Below, piece after piece: positions 6,720 through 14,279 of a stretch of DNA of 16,726 bases. The stretch's first letter is position 1, and every line of letters begins with the position of its first letter. A program made the translations under genes and the position numbers. Origin of the DNA: Bacteroidales bacterium (GTDB lineage: Bacteria > Bacteroidota > Bacteroidia > Bacteroidales > P3); contig JAFWBF010000235.1 of assembly GCA_017507285.1 (NCBI GenBank), positions 1 through 16,726 of the forward strand, read 5' to 3'. The notes beneath the pieces were generated by a model. It saw only the letters and a program-made list of their open reading frames with translations, searched no databases and was not told the origin of the DNA.

Positions 6720-8150
6720 ATGAAACAAGTAGATAAGCTTATATTACGTTCATTTATAGGTCCATTGGTGCTTACTTTCCTATTGGCTGTATTTGTGTTG
6801 CTTATGCAGTTTTTGTGGAAGTATATTGATGATATGGTTGGAAAAGGATTGGATTTTTTGATAATAGCCCAACTCCTTTTCTATGCCTCTGCAACCTTTG
6901 TACCTATGGCTTTGCCTATAGCTACATTGTTTGCATCTATTATGACTATGGGAAACTTTGGCGAAAAATATGAGCTTATTGCAATGAAGGCCGGGGGGAT
7001 ATCCATTAGAAGGGTGATGATGCCCATGGCGATGGTGGTGCTTATACTTACAGGTATGGCTTTTTATTTTGCTAATAATGTAATGCCTATAGCTGTTCTT
7101 AAGTATAAGATGACGTTATATGATGTAACACGTAAAAAACCTGCTTTGAATATCAAACCAAGCGAGTACTATTCGGGTATAGATGGATATGTGATTCGCA
7201 TAGATAAGAAGGATAAGGAAAATAAAAATCTCAAAAATATCATTATTTATGACCATACTGACGGTATGGGTAATGTAAGTGTAACAATAGCCGATAGAGG
7301 TAAAATGACTGTTACGCCCGATGAAAGGTTTTTGATATTCGATTTATATGATGGCTATTCGTATGTCGAGGATATAAAAGCAGAGAATTATGTTTCAAGA
7401 CCTATGACGAGAATGAAATTCGATGAACAAACTATGAAATTTGATTTGTCTGCTTTTGCATTTAATAAATCGGATAAAGAATATTTTAAGGGTAGTTATC
7501 AGATGATGAATATACGTCAGCTTGATGAAACTATAGATACATTGAAACTCAATAGAGAAGCAAAGATAAAGGAATATAAGAATGTAGTAAATGGTTATTT
7601 TCCGGTATCAAATCAGCATGACGAAATGGTAATGGAAAAATACATTTCGGATACTGGATATGTTGTGCAGATGGATAAATTATCTCCACGAAAGCAAAAA
7701 GAGGTTCAGCGTAGAGCTTTGCATTCGGCAAGAACTATAAATGAAGAGATTACTATGTATTCACAGATATTGCAGAATGATCAAGAATATATCAATAGGC
7801 ATGGTATAGAGTGGCATCAAAAGTTTACTTTGTCCGTAGCTTGTTTTGTACTTTTCCTTATCGGAGCCCCCTTCGGTTCTATAGTTAGAAAAGGAGGCTT
7901 AGGTTTGCCACTTGTGGCATCGGTAATATTTTTTGTGTTATATTATGTCATTAATACCATTTGTATAAAGGCTATACGTGAAGTAGCCTTACCACCTTAT
8001 GGTATGTGGATTTCTACAATAGCGATGTTGCCATTAGGAATATTTTTGACATTGAAGGCTACAACCGATTCGTCGGTTTTTGATAAAGGTACTTGGCGAA
8101 AAATGATATTGAAGATATTTATGCGTCCCAAGAAAAAACAAGAAATCTGA
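6720..8150 (+). CDS. LptF/LptG (YjgP/YjgQ) family permease
   Basis: A 476-residue inner-membrane protein of the LptF/LptG family, the transmembrane part of the ABC machine that pulls lipopolysaccharide from the inner membrane toward the outer membrane. Hydrophobic spans lie near residues 12-35, 52-78 and 98-120, then a large periplasmic domain, then three spans near 365-385, 392-415 and 422-442. RSFIGPLVLTFLLAVFVLLM at the start and LIGAPFGSIVRKGGLGLPL in the C-terminal part are typical. It is longer than the E. coli proteins (about 360), owing to an expanded middle region, as is usual in Bacteroidota. I cannot tell LptF from LptG, so no symbol is given. It begins three bases after the rseP stop, implying translational coupling. 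Confidence 0.88.
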   Translation: MKQVDKLILRSFIGPLVLTFLLAVFVLLMQFLWKYIDDMVGKGLDFLIIAQLLFYASATFVPMALPIATLFASIMTMGNFGEKYELIAMKAGGISIRRVMMPMAMVVLILTGMAFYFANNVMPIAVLKYKMTLYDVTRKKPALNIKPSEYYSGIDGYVIRIDKKDKENKNLKNIIIYDHTDGMGNVSVTIADRGKMTVTPDERFLIFDLYDGYSYVEDIKAENYVSRPMTRMKFDEQTMKFDLSAFAFNKSDKEYFKGSYQMMNIRQLDETIDTLKLNREAKIKEYKNVVNGYFPVSNQHDEMVMEKYISDTGYVVQMDKLSPRKQKEVQRRALHSARTINEEITMYSQILQNDQEYINRHGIEWHQKFTLSVACFVLFLIGAPFGSIVRKGGLGLPLVASVIFFVLYYVINTICIKAIREVALPPYGMWISTIAMLPLGIFLTLKATTDSSVFDKGTWRKMILKIFMRPKKKQEI

Positions 8151-8172
8151 TAATTTATTTTGTAGAAAAATT

Positions 8173-8238
8173 ATGGTATATTGTTGTCAACGTAATGGTA
8201 TATTATTTTGGGATTGATGGTATATTGTCCGAAAAATG
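8173..8238 (+). repeat. Three direct repeats of ATGGTATATT at an exact 22-bp period
   Basis: The 10-mer ATGGTATATT occurs at 8173, 8195 and 8217, so spacing is exactly 22 bases each time, close to two helical turns. The 12 bases between cores differ, although units 1 and 3 share two more bases (GT). The array lies in the 138-base gap between the LptF/G permease and the GT4 gene; its last unit ends 50 bases before the GT4 start. Conserved cores on one DNA face with divergent spacers suggest cooperative binding of a regulator rather than a simple tandem duplication. Confidence 0.6.
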
Positions 8239-8288
8239 TTGATACGGCAAAAATATTTAATGAAAAAATAAATCTAAAACAAAAATAA

Positions 8289-9500
8289 ATGAAGATATTA
8301 CAAATTTGCAACAAACCCCCTTATCCTCCTATTGATGGAGGAACTATAGCAATGAACAGCATCACGCAAGGGTTGATGGCCGAGAAATGTTCGGTGAAAG
8401 TATTGTCGGTATGTTCTGATAAGCATCCGGTAAAAAAAGAATTGTTGACTGAAGACTATTTAGAAAAGACACAATTCGAATCGGTTTATGTAAATTTGAA
8501 TGTAAAAGTGCTTGATGCTTCTGTGGCGTTGCTTACGGGCGAGTCTTACAATGTAAAACGTTACGAAAGTCAGGAATTTGCAAAAAAATTGGCTTCGATA
8601 TTGAAATCAGAAACATTTGATATTGTACATGTTGAAAGTATTTTTTTGACACCCTATTTGCCTTTAATCAGGAAGTATTCTAAAGCGAAAGTTGTATTGC
8701 GATCACACAATGTGGAACACCTTATTTGGCAACGCATAGCCCGATGTACAAAGAATATTTTCAAAAAGTGGTATTTCAAACGATTATCGTTGGCATTGAG
8801 GGTTTATGAGTTGGAAAATATTGGCAAGTATGATGGCGTAGCTTGTATTACTCAGAAGGATGCTGATTATTTTATAGCCAATGGATGTAGAAAACCAGTG
8901 GTATCTATACCTTTTGGTATAATATCTCCCGACACTATGGATAATGTGGATGAAGAACCTTACTCTCTGTTTCACATAGGTTCTATGGATTGGATGCCTA
9001 ATTTGGAAGCAATCAATTGGTTTTTGAATGATGTATGGCCTAAGATTCATGCCGAAATACCCAAGGCTCGTTTGTATTTGGCAGGTAGAAAAATGCCAGA
9101 AGTACTACTGAATGCTAGTTATCCAAATGTTTCTATAGTAGGTGAGGTGCCAGATGCAATGTATTTTATTGAGAGTAAGAAGATAAATATAGTGCCATTG
9201 CTTTCGGGTAGTGGAATAAGAGTTAAGATTATTGAGGCAATGTCTGTAGGAAAAACAGTGATATCCACTTCCGTTGGGGCCGAAGGAATAGATTATACAA
9301 ATGATAAAAATATATTGATAGCTGATACTCCAAGCGAGTTTGTGAAACAAATAAAACGTTGTTTGGACGATGATGATTTTTGTACTAAAGTAGGTAAGAA
9401 TGCCTACGATTTGGTGGCAACACATTACAACAACGATTTGCTGACGAAAAAACTGTTGGCTTTTTATACCAAATTGCTCGAGAAAGATAAGGAAATATAG
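8289..9500 (+). CDS. Glycosyltransferase family 4 (GT-B fold)
   Basis: A 403-residue cytoplasmic glycosyltransferase that probably adds a sugar from a nucleotide-sugar donor to a lipid-linked or surface glycan. The N-terminal acceptor domain opens with CNKPPYPPIDGGTIAMNS, typical of GT4 enzymes acting on polysaccharide. The C-terminal donor domain has FHIGSMDWMPNLEAINWF, then ARLYLAGRKMPE, and the diagnostic GSGIRVKIIEAMSVGKTVIS followed by GAEGI; the Glu in IIEAM is the conserved donor-site residue. Donor and acceptor cannot be read from the sequence. It stands alone, 138 bases after the permease gene and 218 bases before the next gene, so it is probably transcribed from a promoter in the repeat-containing leader. 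Confidence 0.88.
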   Translation: MKILQICNKPPYPPIDGGTIAMNSITQGLMAEKCSVKVLSVCSDKHPVKKELLTEDYLEKTQFESVYVNLNVKVLDASVALLTGESYNVKRYESQEFAKKLASILKSETFDIVHVESIFLTPYLPLIRKYSKAKVVLRSHNVEHLIWQRIARCTKNIFKKWYFKRLSLALRVYELENIGKYDGVACITQKDADYFIANGCRKPVVSIPFGIISPDTMDNVDEEPYSLFHIGSMDWMPNLEAINWFLNDVWPKIHAEIPKARLYLAGRKMPEVLLNASYPNVSIVGEVPDAMYFIESKKINIVPLLSGSGIRVKIIEAMSVGKTVISTSVGAEGIDYTNDKNILIADTPSEFVKQIKRCLDDDDFCTKVGKNAYDLVATHYNNDLLTKKLLAFYTKLLEKDKEI

Positions 9501-9638
9501 TGACTAAACTGCAAATAATGGTTAGAAAAAAGCCATAAATGTACTTGTTATGTGCTTATAAAATGAAAATAAAATGTTTTTTTTCGGTCTTGAAAATCAC
9601 ATTGTTTGAACAAATGAATCGAGAAAAATTGAAATATG

Positions 9639-9670
9639 TTTTTCAGATTGAAAAAAACTGTGTATATTTG
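9639..9670 (+). promoter_or_regulatory. Probable Bacteroidota-type promoter of the 9719 operon
   Basis: TATATTTG at 9663-9670 is a perfect TAnnTTTG -7 box. A TTTT at 9639-9642 lies 20 bases upstream and may act as a weak -33 element (consensus TTTG). Transcription would start near 9677, about 40 bases before the ATG at 9719. This would drive the 9719-DUF3822-rsmD-purC run. Confidence 0.6.
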
Positions 9671-9718
9671 CAAACTTAAAAGAAACAATAAACAATAAGA
9701 AAAAATACATATTACAAA

Positions 9719-10351
9719 ATGAAAACCAGTAAAATACTTCAAATTGCTTTAGCTGTTGTTATAGTAGTCCTGATAGTTCTACTGTATAATAGCATTATGA
9801 AACCGGTTCGTTTCGATAACGAATATATCTTGAGAAGAGATGCCGTAGTAGTAAAATTGAAAGAAATTAGAAATTTACAAGAGACTTACAAGATGACTTA
9901 TGGTCGTTATGCCGGCGACATTGATTCGTTGGTTCTTGGTCTTAAAGAAGGTAAGTTGCCTGTTGTAAAGAAATACGGAAATGTTCCTGATGAAATGACA
10001 GAGGCTGAGGCTTTGAAAAAAGGAATAATACGTCGTGATACAGTGTTTATGAATCCATTGGAAAAGATGCGTGAAGAAGGAAAGACAGCATTGACCGATG
10101 AACAATTGAGTAAGTTGAAGTATGTTCCTTACACCGATAATAAAACATTTGAAATGCGTTCTCGTTTTGTAGAAAAGAGCGGTTTTGATGTGCCTGTGTT
10201 CGAAGCAAAGGTTCACCTTTCGGTATTGTTGGCCGACTTAGACGAGCAAGATGTTCGTAATAAGATTGCTGAATTGGAACAAGCTAATAGATATCCGGGT
10301 TGGAAAGTTGGTGATTTTGACAATCCTATCACTGATGGTAATTTTGAATAA
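9719..10351 (+). CDS. Single-span membrane protein of unknown function, pseudopilin-like layout
   Basis: A 210-residue bitopic membrane protein. After a short basic N-terminus (MKTSK), residues 6-25 form one membrane span, and the rest would be periplasmic. The segment just after the span, VVKLKEIRNLQETYKMTYGR followed by YAGDIDSLV, resembles the layout of GspG-type pseudopilins (a helix with Leu/Ile repeats, then Y-x4-G-x-Y and a DSL turn). The prepilin-peptidase motif (G then FTLIE) is absent, so it is not a processed pilin. The C-terminal part (PVFEAKVHLSVLLADLDEQD) has no motif I know. It has its own promoter and is followed after nine bases by a DUF3822 gene, suggesting the two products work together. 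Function is unknown. Confidence 0.75.
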   Translation: MKTSKILQIALAVVIVVLIVLLYNSIMKPVRFDNEYILRRDAVVVKLKEIRNLQETYKMTYGRYAGDIDSLVLGLKEGKLPVVKKYGNVPDEMTEAEALKKGIIRRDTVFMNPLEKMREEGKTALTDEQLSKLKYVPYTDNKTFEMRSRFVEKSGFDVPVFEAKVHLSVLLADLDEQDVRNKIAELEQANRYPGWKVGDFDNPITDGNFE

Positions 10352-10360
10352 AATTGATAT

Positions 10361-11194
10361 ATGGTATCTTATTATATAAATAATCAGATTATATCGGGGG
10401 AACTAAAAACCTCTGATTGTCAGAAGAAATTATCCATTTGTTTAGAAACAAATGGATTTTCTTTTACTATTATTAATGAGAAGAACAAGATGCTTGCTTT
10501 TGGCGATATTACTTGTGCGTTTCCCGAAACATTGTCTCAGATAATAGTTTTGATCAAGCAAGTATTTGCAGATCTTAATATAGAGTATGCATTGATGGAC
10601 GAGATGGAATTGATTATTTCGTCGAATAAATCTACTTGGGTGCCGGAGTCTCTTTTTGATGCTAAGCACACTCGTGAGTATTTCAAAGTGTTGTCGCCTT
10701 TGGAAGTGAGAGAAACTGTTTTTCATTGTTATTCCGAACGGTTGGAAGCATACTCTGTGTTTACGTATTTGGATACAATAGTGTCGGCATTTAAGGTGGC
10801 TATACCGGGTATAAAGCTCAAAAGCCAACATGCTAAAATGTTGGAAACACCTCTTTTGGAAAGAAGTAGAATGAAAACATTGGTAGAGGTGTATGTCCGT
10901 AAGAAAGAGTTTGATGTGGCTATCTTTAGCAATAAGACATTCTTGTTTAGCAATACATTCAAGTATAACGATAAGTTGGATATTGCCTACTTTACCTTGT
11001 TGGCAATAAACAAGTTGAATCTAAACCAGGCAAATTTGGAACTTTCCATCTCGGGCAAGGTAGATAGAGATATGTTTGAAACTATGGAGCGCTTCTTTCC
11101 GAAGGTTAATCTTTATACAGGCTCGAAGGTTGTCTTTGCTGACAACGAGATGTACAAGATACCCCTATATCAGTATTCCATGCTCTTGAGATAA
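10361..11194 (+). CDS. DUF3822 family protein (actin-like fold suspected)
   Basis: A 277-residue protein with no signal peptide or membrane span, so cytoplasmic. The pattern of a first half with GFSFTIINEKNKMLAFGDI, the middle LEAYSVFTYLDTIVSAFKVA and the second half starting VEVYVRKKEFDVAIFSNKTF fits the DUF3822 family, found almost only in Bacteroidota. From memory, a member from Bacteroides thetaiotaomicron was described with an actin-like ATPase fold; the two beta-rich, similarly arranged halves here agree with that, but the usual phosphate-binding motifs of actin/Hsp70 are not evident to me, so ATP binding is doubtful. It starts nine bases after the single-span membrane protein gene and is followed four bases later by rsmD. 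Function is unknown. Confidence 0.75.
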   Translation: MVSYYINNQIISGELKTSDCQKKLSICLETNGFSFTIINEKNKMLAFGDITCAFPETLSQIIVLIKQVFADLNIEYALMDEMELIISSNKSTWVPESLFDAKHTREYFKVLSPLEVRETVFHCYSERLEAYSVFTYLDTIVSAFKVAIPGIKLKSQHAKMLETPLLERSRMKTLVEVYVRKKEFDVAIFSNKTFLFSNTFKYNDKLDIAYFTLLAINKLNLNQANLELSISGKVDRDMFETMERFFPKVNLYTGSKVVFADNEMYKIPLYQYSMLLR

Positions 11195-11198
11195 TATC

Positions 11199-11738
11199 AT
11201 GCGTATAATAACTGGGATATTGAAGGGGCGTCGGTTAACCCCGACAGAGAATTTGCCTGTAAGACCAACTACCGATATGGCTCGAGAAGGTTTGTTCAAT
11301 ATTTTAAACAATATTTTGGACTACGAAGAGCTATCGGTATTGGATTTGTTTTCGGGAACAGGTGCCGTGTCGTTCGAGTTTATTTCCAGAGGTGTAAGAG
11401 AAGTTACCGCTATAGAAATAAATTCAAAGTGTACGGATTTTATCAAAAAGTCGGCGTTGCAGTTTGGTGTAAACAACCTTCATGTTGTACGTTCGGATGT
11501 TTTTGATTTGCTTAAGCGGGCGTACAAGAAGTTTGATGTTATCTTTGCTGATCCACCTTATCAGTTGGAAGATTTGCCCACATTGCCCGATCTTATATTT
11601 GAAAGGCAGATGCTTGTCGATGGTGGCATATTTATATTGGAGCATTCGAAGGAACATTCCTTTGAGAATCATCCATGTTTTTGGCAACACAGAAAGTATG
11701 GTAAAGTAAATTTCACTTTCTTCAAGAAAACAGAATAG
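11199..11738 (+). CDS. rsmD: 16S rRNA (guanine(966)-N(2))-methyltransferase
   Basis: Transfers a methyl group from S-adenosylmethionine to N2 of G966 in 16S rRNA during small-subunit assembly. The N-terminus MRIITGILKGRRL and the following RPTTDMAREGLFNIL are characteristic of RsmD. The SAM-binding loop is DLFSGTGAVSFE (Asp49 on), and the catalytic N6/N2-type motif is DPPY at 118-121. Length (179 residues) is normal for the family. It starts four bases after the DUF3822 stop and is followed by purC after 22 bases, so it is an inner gene of this operon. The start is fixed by the conserved first residues. Confidence 0.93.
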   Translation: MRIITGILKGRRLTPTENLPVRPTTDMAREGLFNILNNILDYEELSVLDLFSGTGAVSFEFISRGVREVTAIEINSKCTDFIKKSALQFGVNNLHVVRSDVFDLLKRAYKKFDVIFADPPYQLEDLPTLPDLIFERQMLVDGGIFILEHSKEHSFENHPCFWQHRKYGKVNFTFFKKTE

Positions 11739-11760
11739 TAACAAATTAATTAACTAAGAA

Positions 11761-12708
11761 ATGAAAGCTCTTGTAAAAACAAATTTTCGTTTTCCTAAGC
11801 AAAAGAGTTTGTATGAAGGAAAAGTTCGAGATGTTTATAATATAGATGATAAATATTTGGCAATGGTAGTGTCGGACCGTATTTCGGCCTTCGATGTTGT
11901 TTTGCCCAAAGGTATTCCTTTCAAAGGACAAGTCTTGAACCAGATAGCTGCAAAGTTTTTGGATGCTACTGCCGACATAGTCCCCAATTGGAAAATAGCT
12001 ACTCCCGACCCTATGGTTACAGTGGGCCGTTGTTGCGAGCCTTTTAAGGTGGAGATGGTGGTGCGTGGCTATTTGGCCGGCAGTTCGTGGCGCGAGTATA
12101 AGGCCGGCAAACGCACATTGTGTGGTGTGCCTTTGCCCGAAGGTATGGTAGAAAACCAAAAGTTCCCCTCGCCTATAATCACTCCTACAACAAAGGCTGA
12201 TGAGGGACATGATGAGAATATTTCAAAAGAAGAGATTATAGCTCAAGGGTTGGTGTCGAAGGAAGATTACGAGCAATTGGAAAAATACACATACGCTCTT
12301 TTCCAACGTGGCACCGAGATAGCTGCCAAACAAGGGCTGATATTGGTTGATACCAAGTATGAGTTTGGCAAGGCCGATGGCAAGATTTTCCTTATCGATG
12401 AAATTCATACGCCCGACTCGTCGCGTTATTTTTATGCCGATGGCTATGAAGAACGTTTGGCTTTGGGCGAAAAACAACGCCAGTTGTCGAAAGAGTTTGT
12501 GCGTGAATGGTTGATGGAAAACGGATTCCAAGGCAAGGAAGGACAAAAGGTTCCCGAAATGACAGACGAATTTATCAGCCAAGTGTCGGAGAGATATATT
12601 GAGCTATATGAATGTATAGTTGGTGAAAAGTTTGTGAAAGCTGCCGACGAAAATGATATAGAAAAACGCATTGAAAACAATGTAACTTTGTGTTTGAAAA
12701 CATTGTAA
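11761..12708 (+). CDS. purC: Phosphoribosylaminoimidazole-succinocarboxamide (SAICAR) synthase
   Basis: Joins CAIR and L-aspartate with ATP to make SAICAR in purine synthesis; cytoplasmic. SDRISAFDVVLPKGIPFKGQ (from Ser38) and CCEPFKVEMVVRGYLAGSSW are the two family signatures, followed by the ATP-site region ILVDTKYEFGKADGKIFLID and DEIHTPDSSRYF. At 315 residues it is the long form found in yeast and Bacteroidota rather than the roughly 237-residue E. coli form. It is the last gene of the 9719 run; a rho-independent terminator follows 22 bases after the stop. GC content is clearly higher than in the genes to the left (36 of 60 bases in the line at 12061). Confidence 0.95.
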   Translation: MKALVKTNFRFPKQKSLYEGKVRDVYNIDDKYLAMVVSDRISAFDVVLPKGIPFKGQVLNQIAAKFLDATADIVPNWKIATPDPMVTVGRCCEPFKVEMVVRGYLAGSSWREYKAGKRTLCGVPLPEGMVENQKFPSPIITPTTKADEGHDENISKEEIIAQGLVSKEDYEQLEKYTYALFQRGTEIAAKQGLILVDTKYEFGKADGKIFLIDEIHTPDSSRYFYADGYEERLALGEKQRQLSKEFVREWLMENGFQGKEGQKVPEMTDEFISQVSERYIELYECIVGEKFVKAADENDIEKRIENNVTLCLKTL

Positions 12709-12730
12709 CGTAATATTTATTTATGATACC

Positions 12731-12766
12731 GAAGCCGAATTTATTTTTAAGTTCGGCTTCTATTTT
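12731..12766 (+). terminator. Rho-independent terminator of purC
   Basis: GAAGCCGAA at 12731-12739 pairs with TTCGGCTTC at 12752-12760. The stem extends inward by one G-T and two A-T pairs to leave a six-base loop at 12743-12748, and a T-rich tail (TATTTTTT) follows. It ends transcription of the 9719-purC operon and separates it from the glycosidase gene, which must then have its own promoter or rely on read-through. Confidence 0.85.
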
Positions 12767-12778
12767 TTATTTGTTTGT

Positions 12779-13627
12779 ATGAAGAGGTTGATTTTATTGG
12801 TTTGCTACACTGTTGTAGCTTGTAATTTGGCATGGTGTGTCAACGATTCGGTGTTGCTGCTTAATGCCAACTGGCAGATAGACACTGTAGAGGAAGGTAT
12901 TATATTCAAAGAGGTTTCGTTTTCCCAAAAGTCGTATCTTGGTTCCAACCAGCATATATGTGTGGTGGAAGTTAAGCCCGAGGCCATGGCCAAGTTTGCT
13001 TTTGCCTATAGTGTTAGGCGTGAACACACCTCGGTAATGGCTCTGCAACGTGGTGCTGTGGTGGCTGTAAACGGTTCTTTTTTTGATATGAAGCGCCACA
13101 ATCCTATTTGTTATCTGCGTGTGGACGGCCATACAGTGGCTACAAATGTCAACAAGAATACCCCTTACCGTAAGTATTACCAGTACGGCACATTGGTGTT
13201 GGACGATGGCAAACCCATGATATTGCAAACCGATAGCCTGCGAGTGTGGGAAGATTCGTTGTCATATTCCGATATTATGACCGGCGGTCCGCTACTGATG
13301 CTTGATGGCCATAGGTTTGATATGCGCAAGGATCGCACCTTTGTAACCCACCGTCATAACCGGACGGCCATAGGCGTAAAGGCCGACGGCACTGTGCTGC
13401 TGGTGGTAGTGGATGGGCGTTTTGCCGATGCCGAAGGTATGTCGTTGGACGATTTGTGCTCCACAATGAAGTGGTTGGGCTGCATATCGGTGCTTAATAT
13501 GGATGGTGGTGGGTCGTCCACATGCTATGTAAGAGGGCGTGGAGTGGTCAATTATCCGTCCGACAATGGTCGCTACGACCACGAGGGCGAGCGTAAGGTA
13601 TCTAACGCCATACTGCTATTCAAATAG
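12779..13627 (+). CDS. Exported phosphodiester glycosidase family protein (NAGPA domain)
   Basis: A 282-residue exported protein of the family named after mammalian N-acetylglucosamine-1-phosphodiester alpha-N-acetylglucosaminidase (uncovering enzyme). Diagnostic segments are VVAVNGSFFD near residue 98, MTGGPLLMLDG, HNRTAIGVKADGTVLLVVVD, and the signature DGGGSS at 242-247. Bacterial members are thought to cleave phosphodiester-linked sugars in envelope or host glycans; the substrate here is unknown. The first 20 or so residues are an export signal. VVAC at 12-15 fits a lipobox, so lipidation at Cys15 is possible, but a signal peptidase I site near Trp19-Cys20 fits as well. The gene starts only 13 bases after the purC terminator tail, and I see no convincing promoter. 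It converges on the minus-strand PepSY-like gene across a shared terminator. Confidence 0.87.
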   Translation: MKRLILLVCYTVVACNLAWCVNDSVLLLNANWQIDTVEEGIIFKEVSFSQKSYLGSNQHICVVEVKPEAMAKFAFAYSVRREHTSVMALQRGAVVAVNGSFFDMKRHNPICYLRVDGHTVATNVNKNTPYRKYYQYGTLVLDDGKPMILQTDSLRVWEDSLSYSDIMTGGPLLMLDGHRFDMRKDRTFVTHRHNRTAIGVKADGTVLLVVVDGRFADAEGMSLDDLCSTMKWLGCISVLNMDGGGSSTCYVRGRGVVNYPSDNGRYDHEGERKVSNAILLFK

Positions 13628-13641
13628 CCGCAATTGCCTAT

Positions 13642-13681
13642 AAAAAGAATGAAGCCCCGCTTGCGGGGCTTCATTCTTTTT
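13642..13681. terminator. Bidirectional rho-independent terminator
   Basis: A long perfect hairpin: bases 13642-13659 pair with 13664-13681 (18 pairs), with core GAAGCCCCG/CGGGGCTTC and a four-base loop. The outer arms are A-rich on the left and T-rich on the right, with more Ts after the stem (TGTTTTTTAT), so the structure ends transcription on either strand. It lies between the plus-strand glycosidase gene (ends 13627) and the minus-strand PepSY-like gene (ends 13703), as expected for converging genes. Confidence 0.93.
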
Positions 13682-13702
13682 GTTTTTTATCCGGTGGTAT
13701 TA

Positions 13703-14167
13703 TCAATTCTTGGATTGTTCGTCTATAAATTTGCCGTCTATCTCAAAATTTAGCACTTTGGAATCTTTGGTCCAAAACAGAAACTTTTTGCTTATATCGG
13801 CTCTGTAAGTCTTTTTGTTGCGGATGTCAATGATGCTTACTTTTTGCAGCTTGTATTTCGGATATTTTTCTTCAACGTAAGTTTTGATTTTTGCAGGTGC
13901 GTATTTCATATCTACATTCCAATAGGTTTCAACACCTTTGTTTGAAAAACGCAACAACATATCCATGGTGTTGTTTTCAAAATTCACGTCGTAGATTAGC
14001 GAATCCACCCGGCTCCATTTTGCTGCCTTGGCTTCGGGGTAACGTTTTTGGAAATCTTTTACATAGCGAGCCGGAACATCTTTTTCCTGTACATCTTTTG
14101 CTTTTTGGCCAAAAGCCACTGTTTGGCTTACCAATGCAATCGCTATAATTGCCAATATCTTTCTCAT
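13703..14167 (-). CDS. PepSY-like domain periplasmic protein
   Basis: A 154-residue secreted protein. Residues 1-20 form a signal peptide, with cleavage near VAFGQ. The rest fits the PepSY-like family common in Bacteroidota (putative beta-lactamase-inhibitor-like PepSY fold): VPARYVKDFQKRYPEAKAAK and WSRVDSLIYDVNFE, then a partial second copy of the same alpha-beta pattern (IKTYVEEKYPKYKLQKVSII and YRADI). These proteins bind ligands or partner proteins in the periplasm; no enzyme activity is established. It is transcribed from the minus strand with its own -7 box, 112 bases downstream of the TSUP permease gene, and ends at the shared bidirectional terminator. Confidence 0.85.
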   Translation of the reverse strand: MRKILAIIAIALVSQTVAFGQKAKDVQEKDVPARYVKDFQKRYPEAKAAKWSRVDSLIYDVNFENNTMDMLLRFSNKGVETYWNVDMKYAPAKIKTYVEEKYPKYKLQKVSIIDIRNKKTYRADISKKFLFWTKDSKVLNFEIDGKFIDEQSKN

Positions 14168-14208
14168 ATTCTATTATTTATATTATTATTTATTTCTTAT
14201 TTACGTTG

Positions 14209-14216
14209 CAAATATA
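14209..14216 (-). promoter_or_regulatory. Probable -7 promoter box of the PepSY-like gene
   Basis: On the minus strand TATATTTG (14216 to 14209) is a perfect TAnnTTTG box, followed by GCAACG. The -33 region 19-21 bases upstream shows no TTTG, so the promoter is incomplete by consensus. The leader before the ATG at 14167 would be roughly 35 bases. It lies downstream of the TSUP gene and would let the PepSY-like gene be expressed on its own. Confidence 0.5.
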
Positions 14217-14279
14217 CGTTTTATTTTTTATATAAGAGCTGTTGGCTGTATGTTTTTTTTATCTCTTCTTGTACGGCTG

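Noticed and set aside
9515..9540. Terminator after the GT4 gene (ATGG ... CCAT)
   Set aside because: The stem is only four or five pairs with a long A-rich loop and no T-run.
11746..12210. Open frame of 154 codons on the minus strand
   Set aside because: It lies opposite purC, whose protein has strong family motifs; the reverse product has a Cys/His-rich composition typical of antisense frames.
13275..13582. Minus-strand open frames inside the glycosidase gene
   Set aside because: They oppose the conserved C-terminal half of the phosphodiester glycosidase and show no motif of their own.
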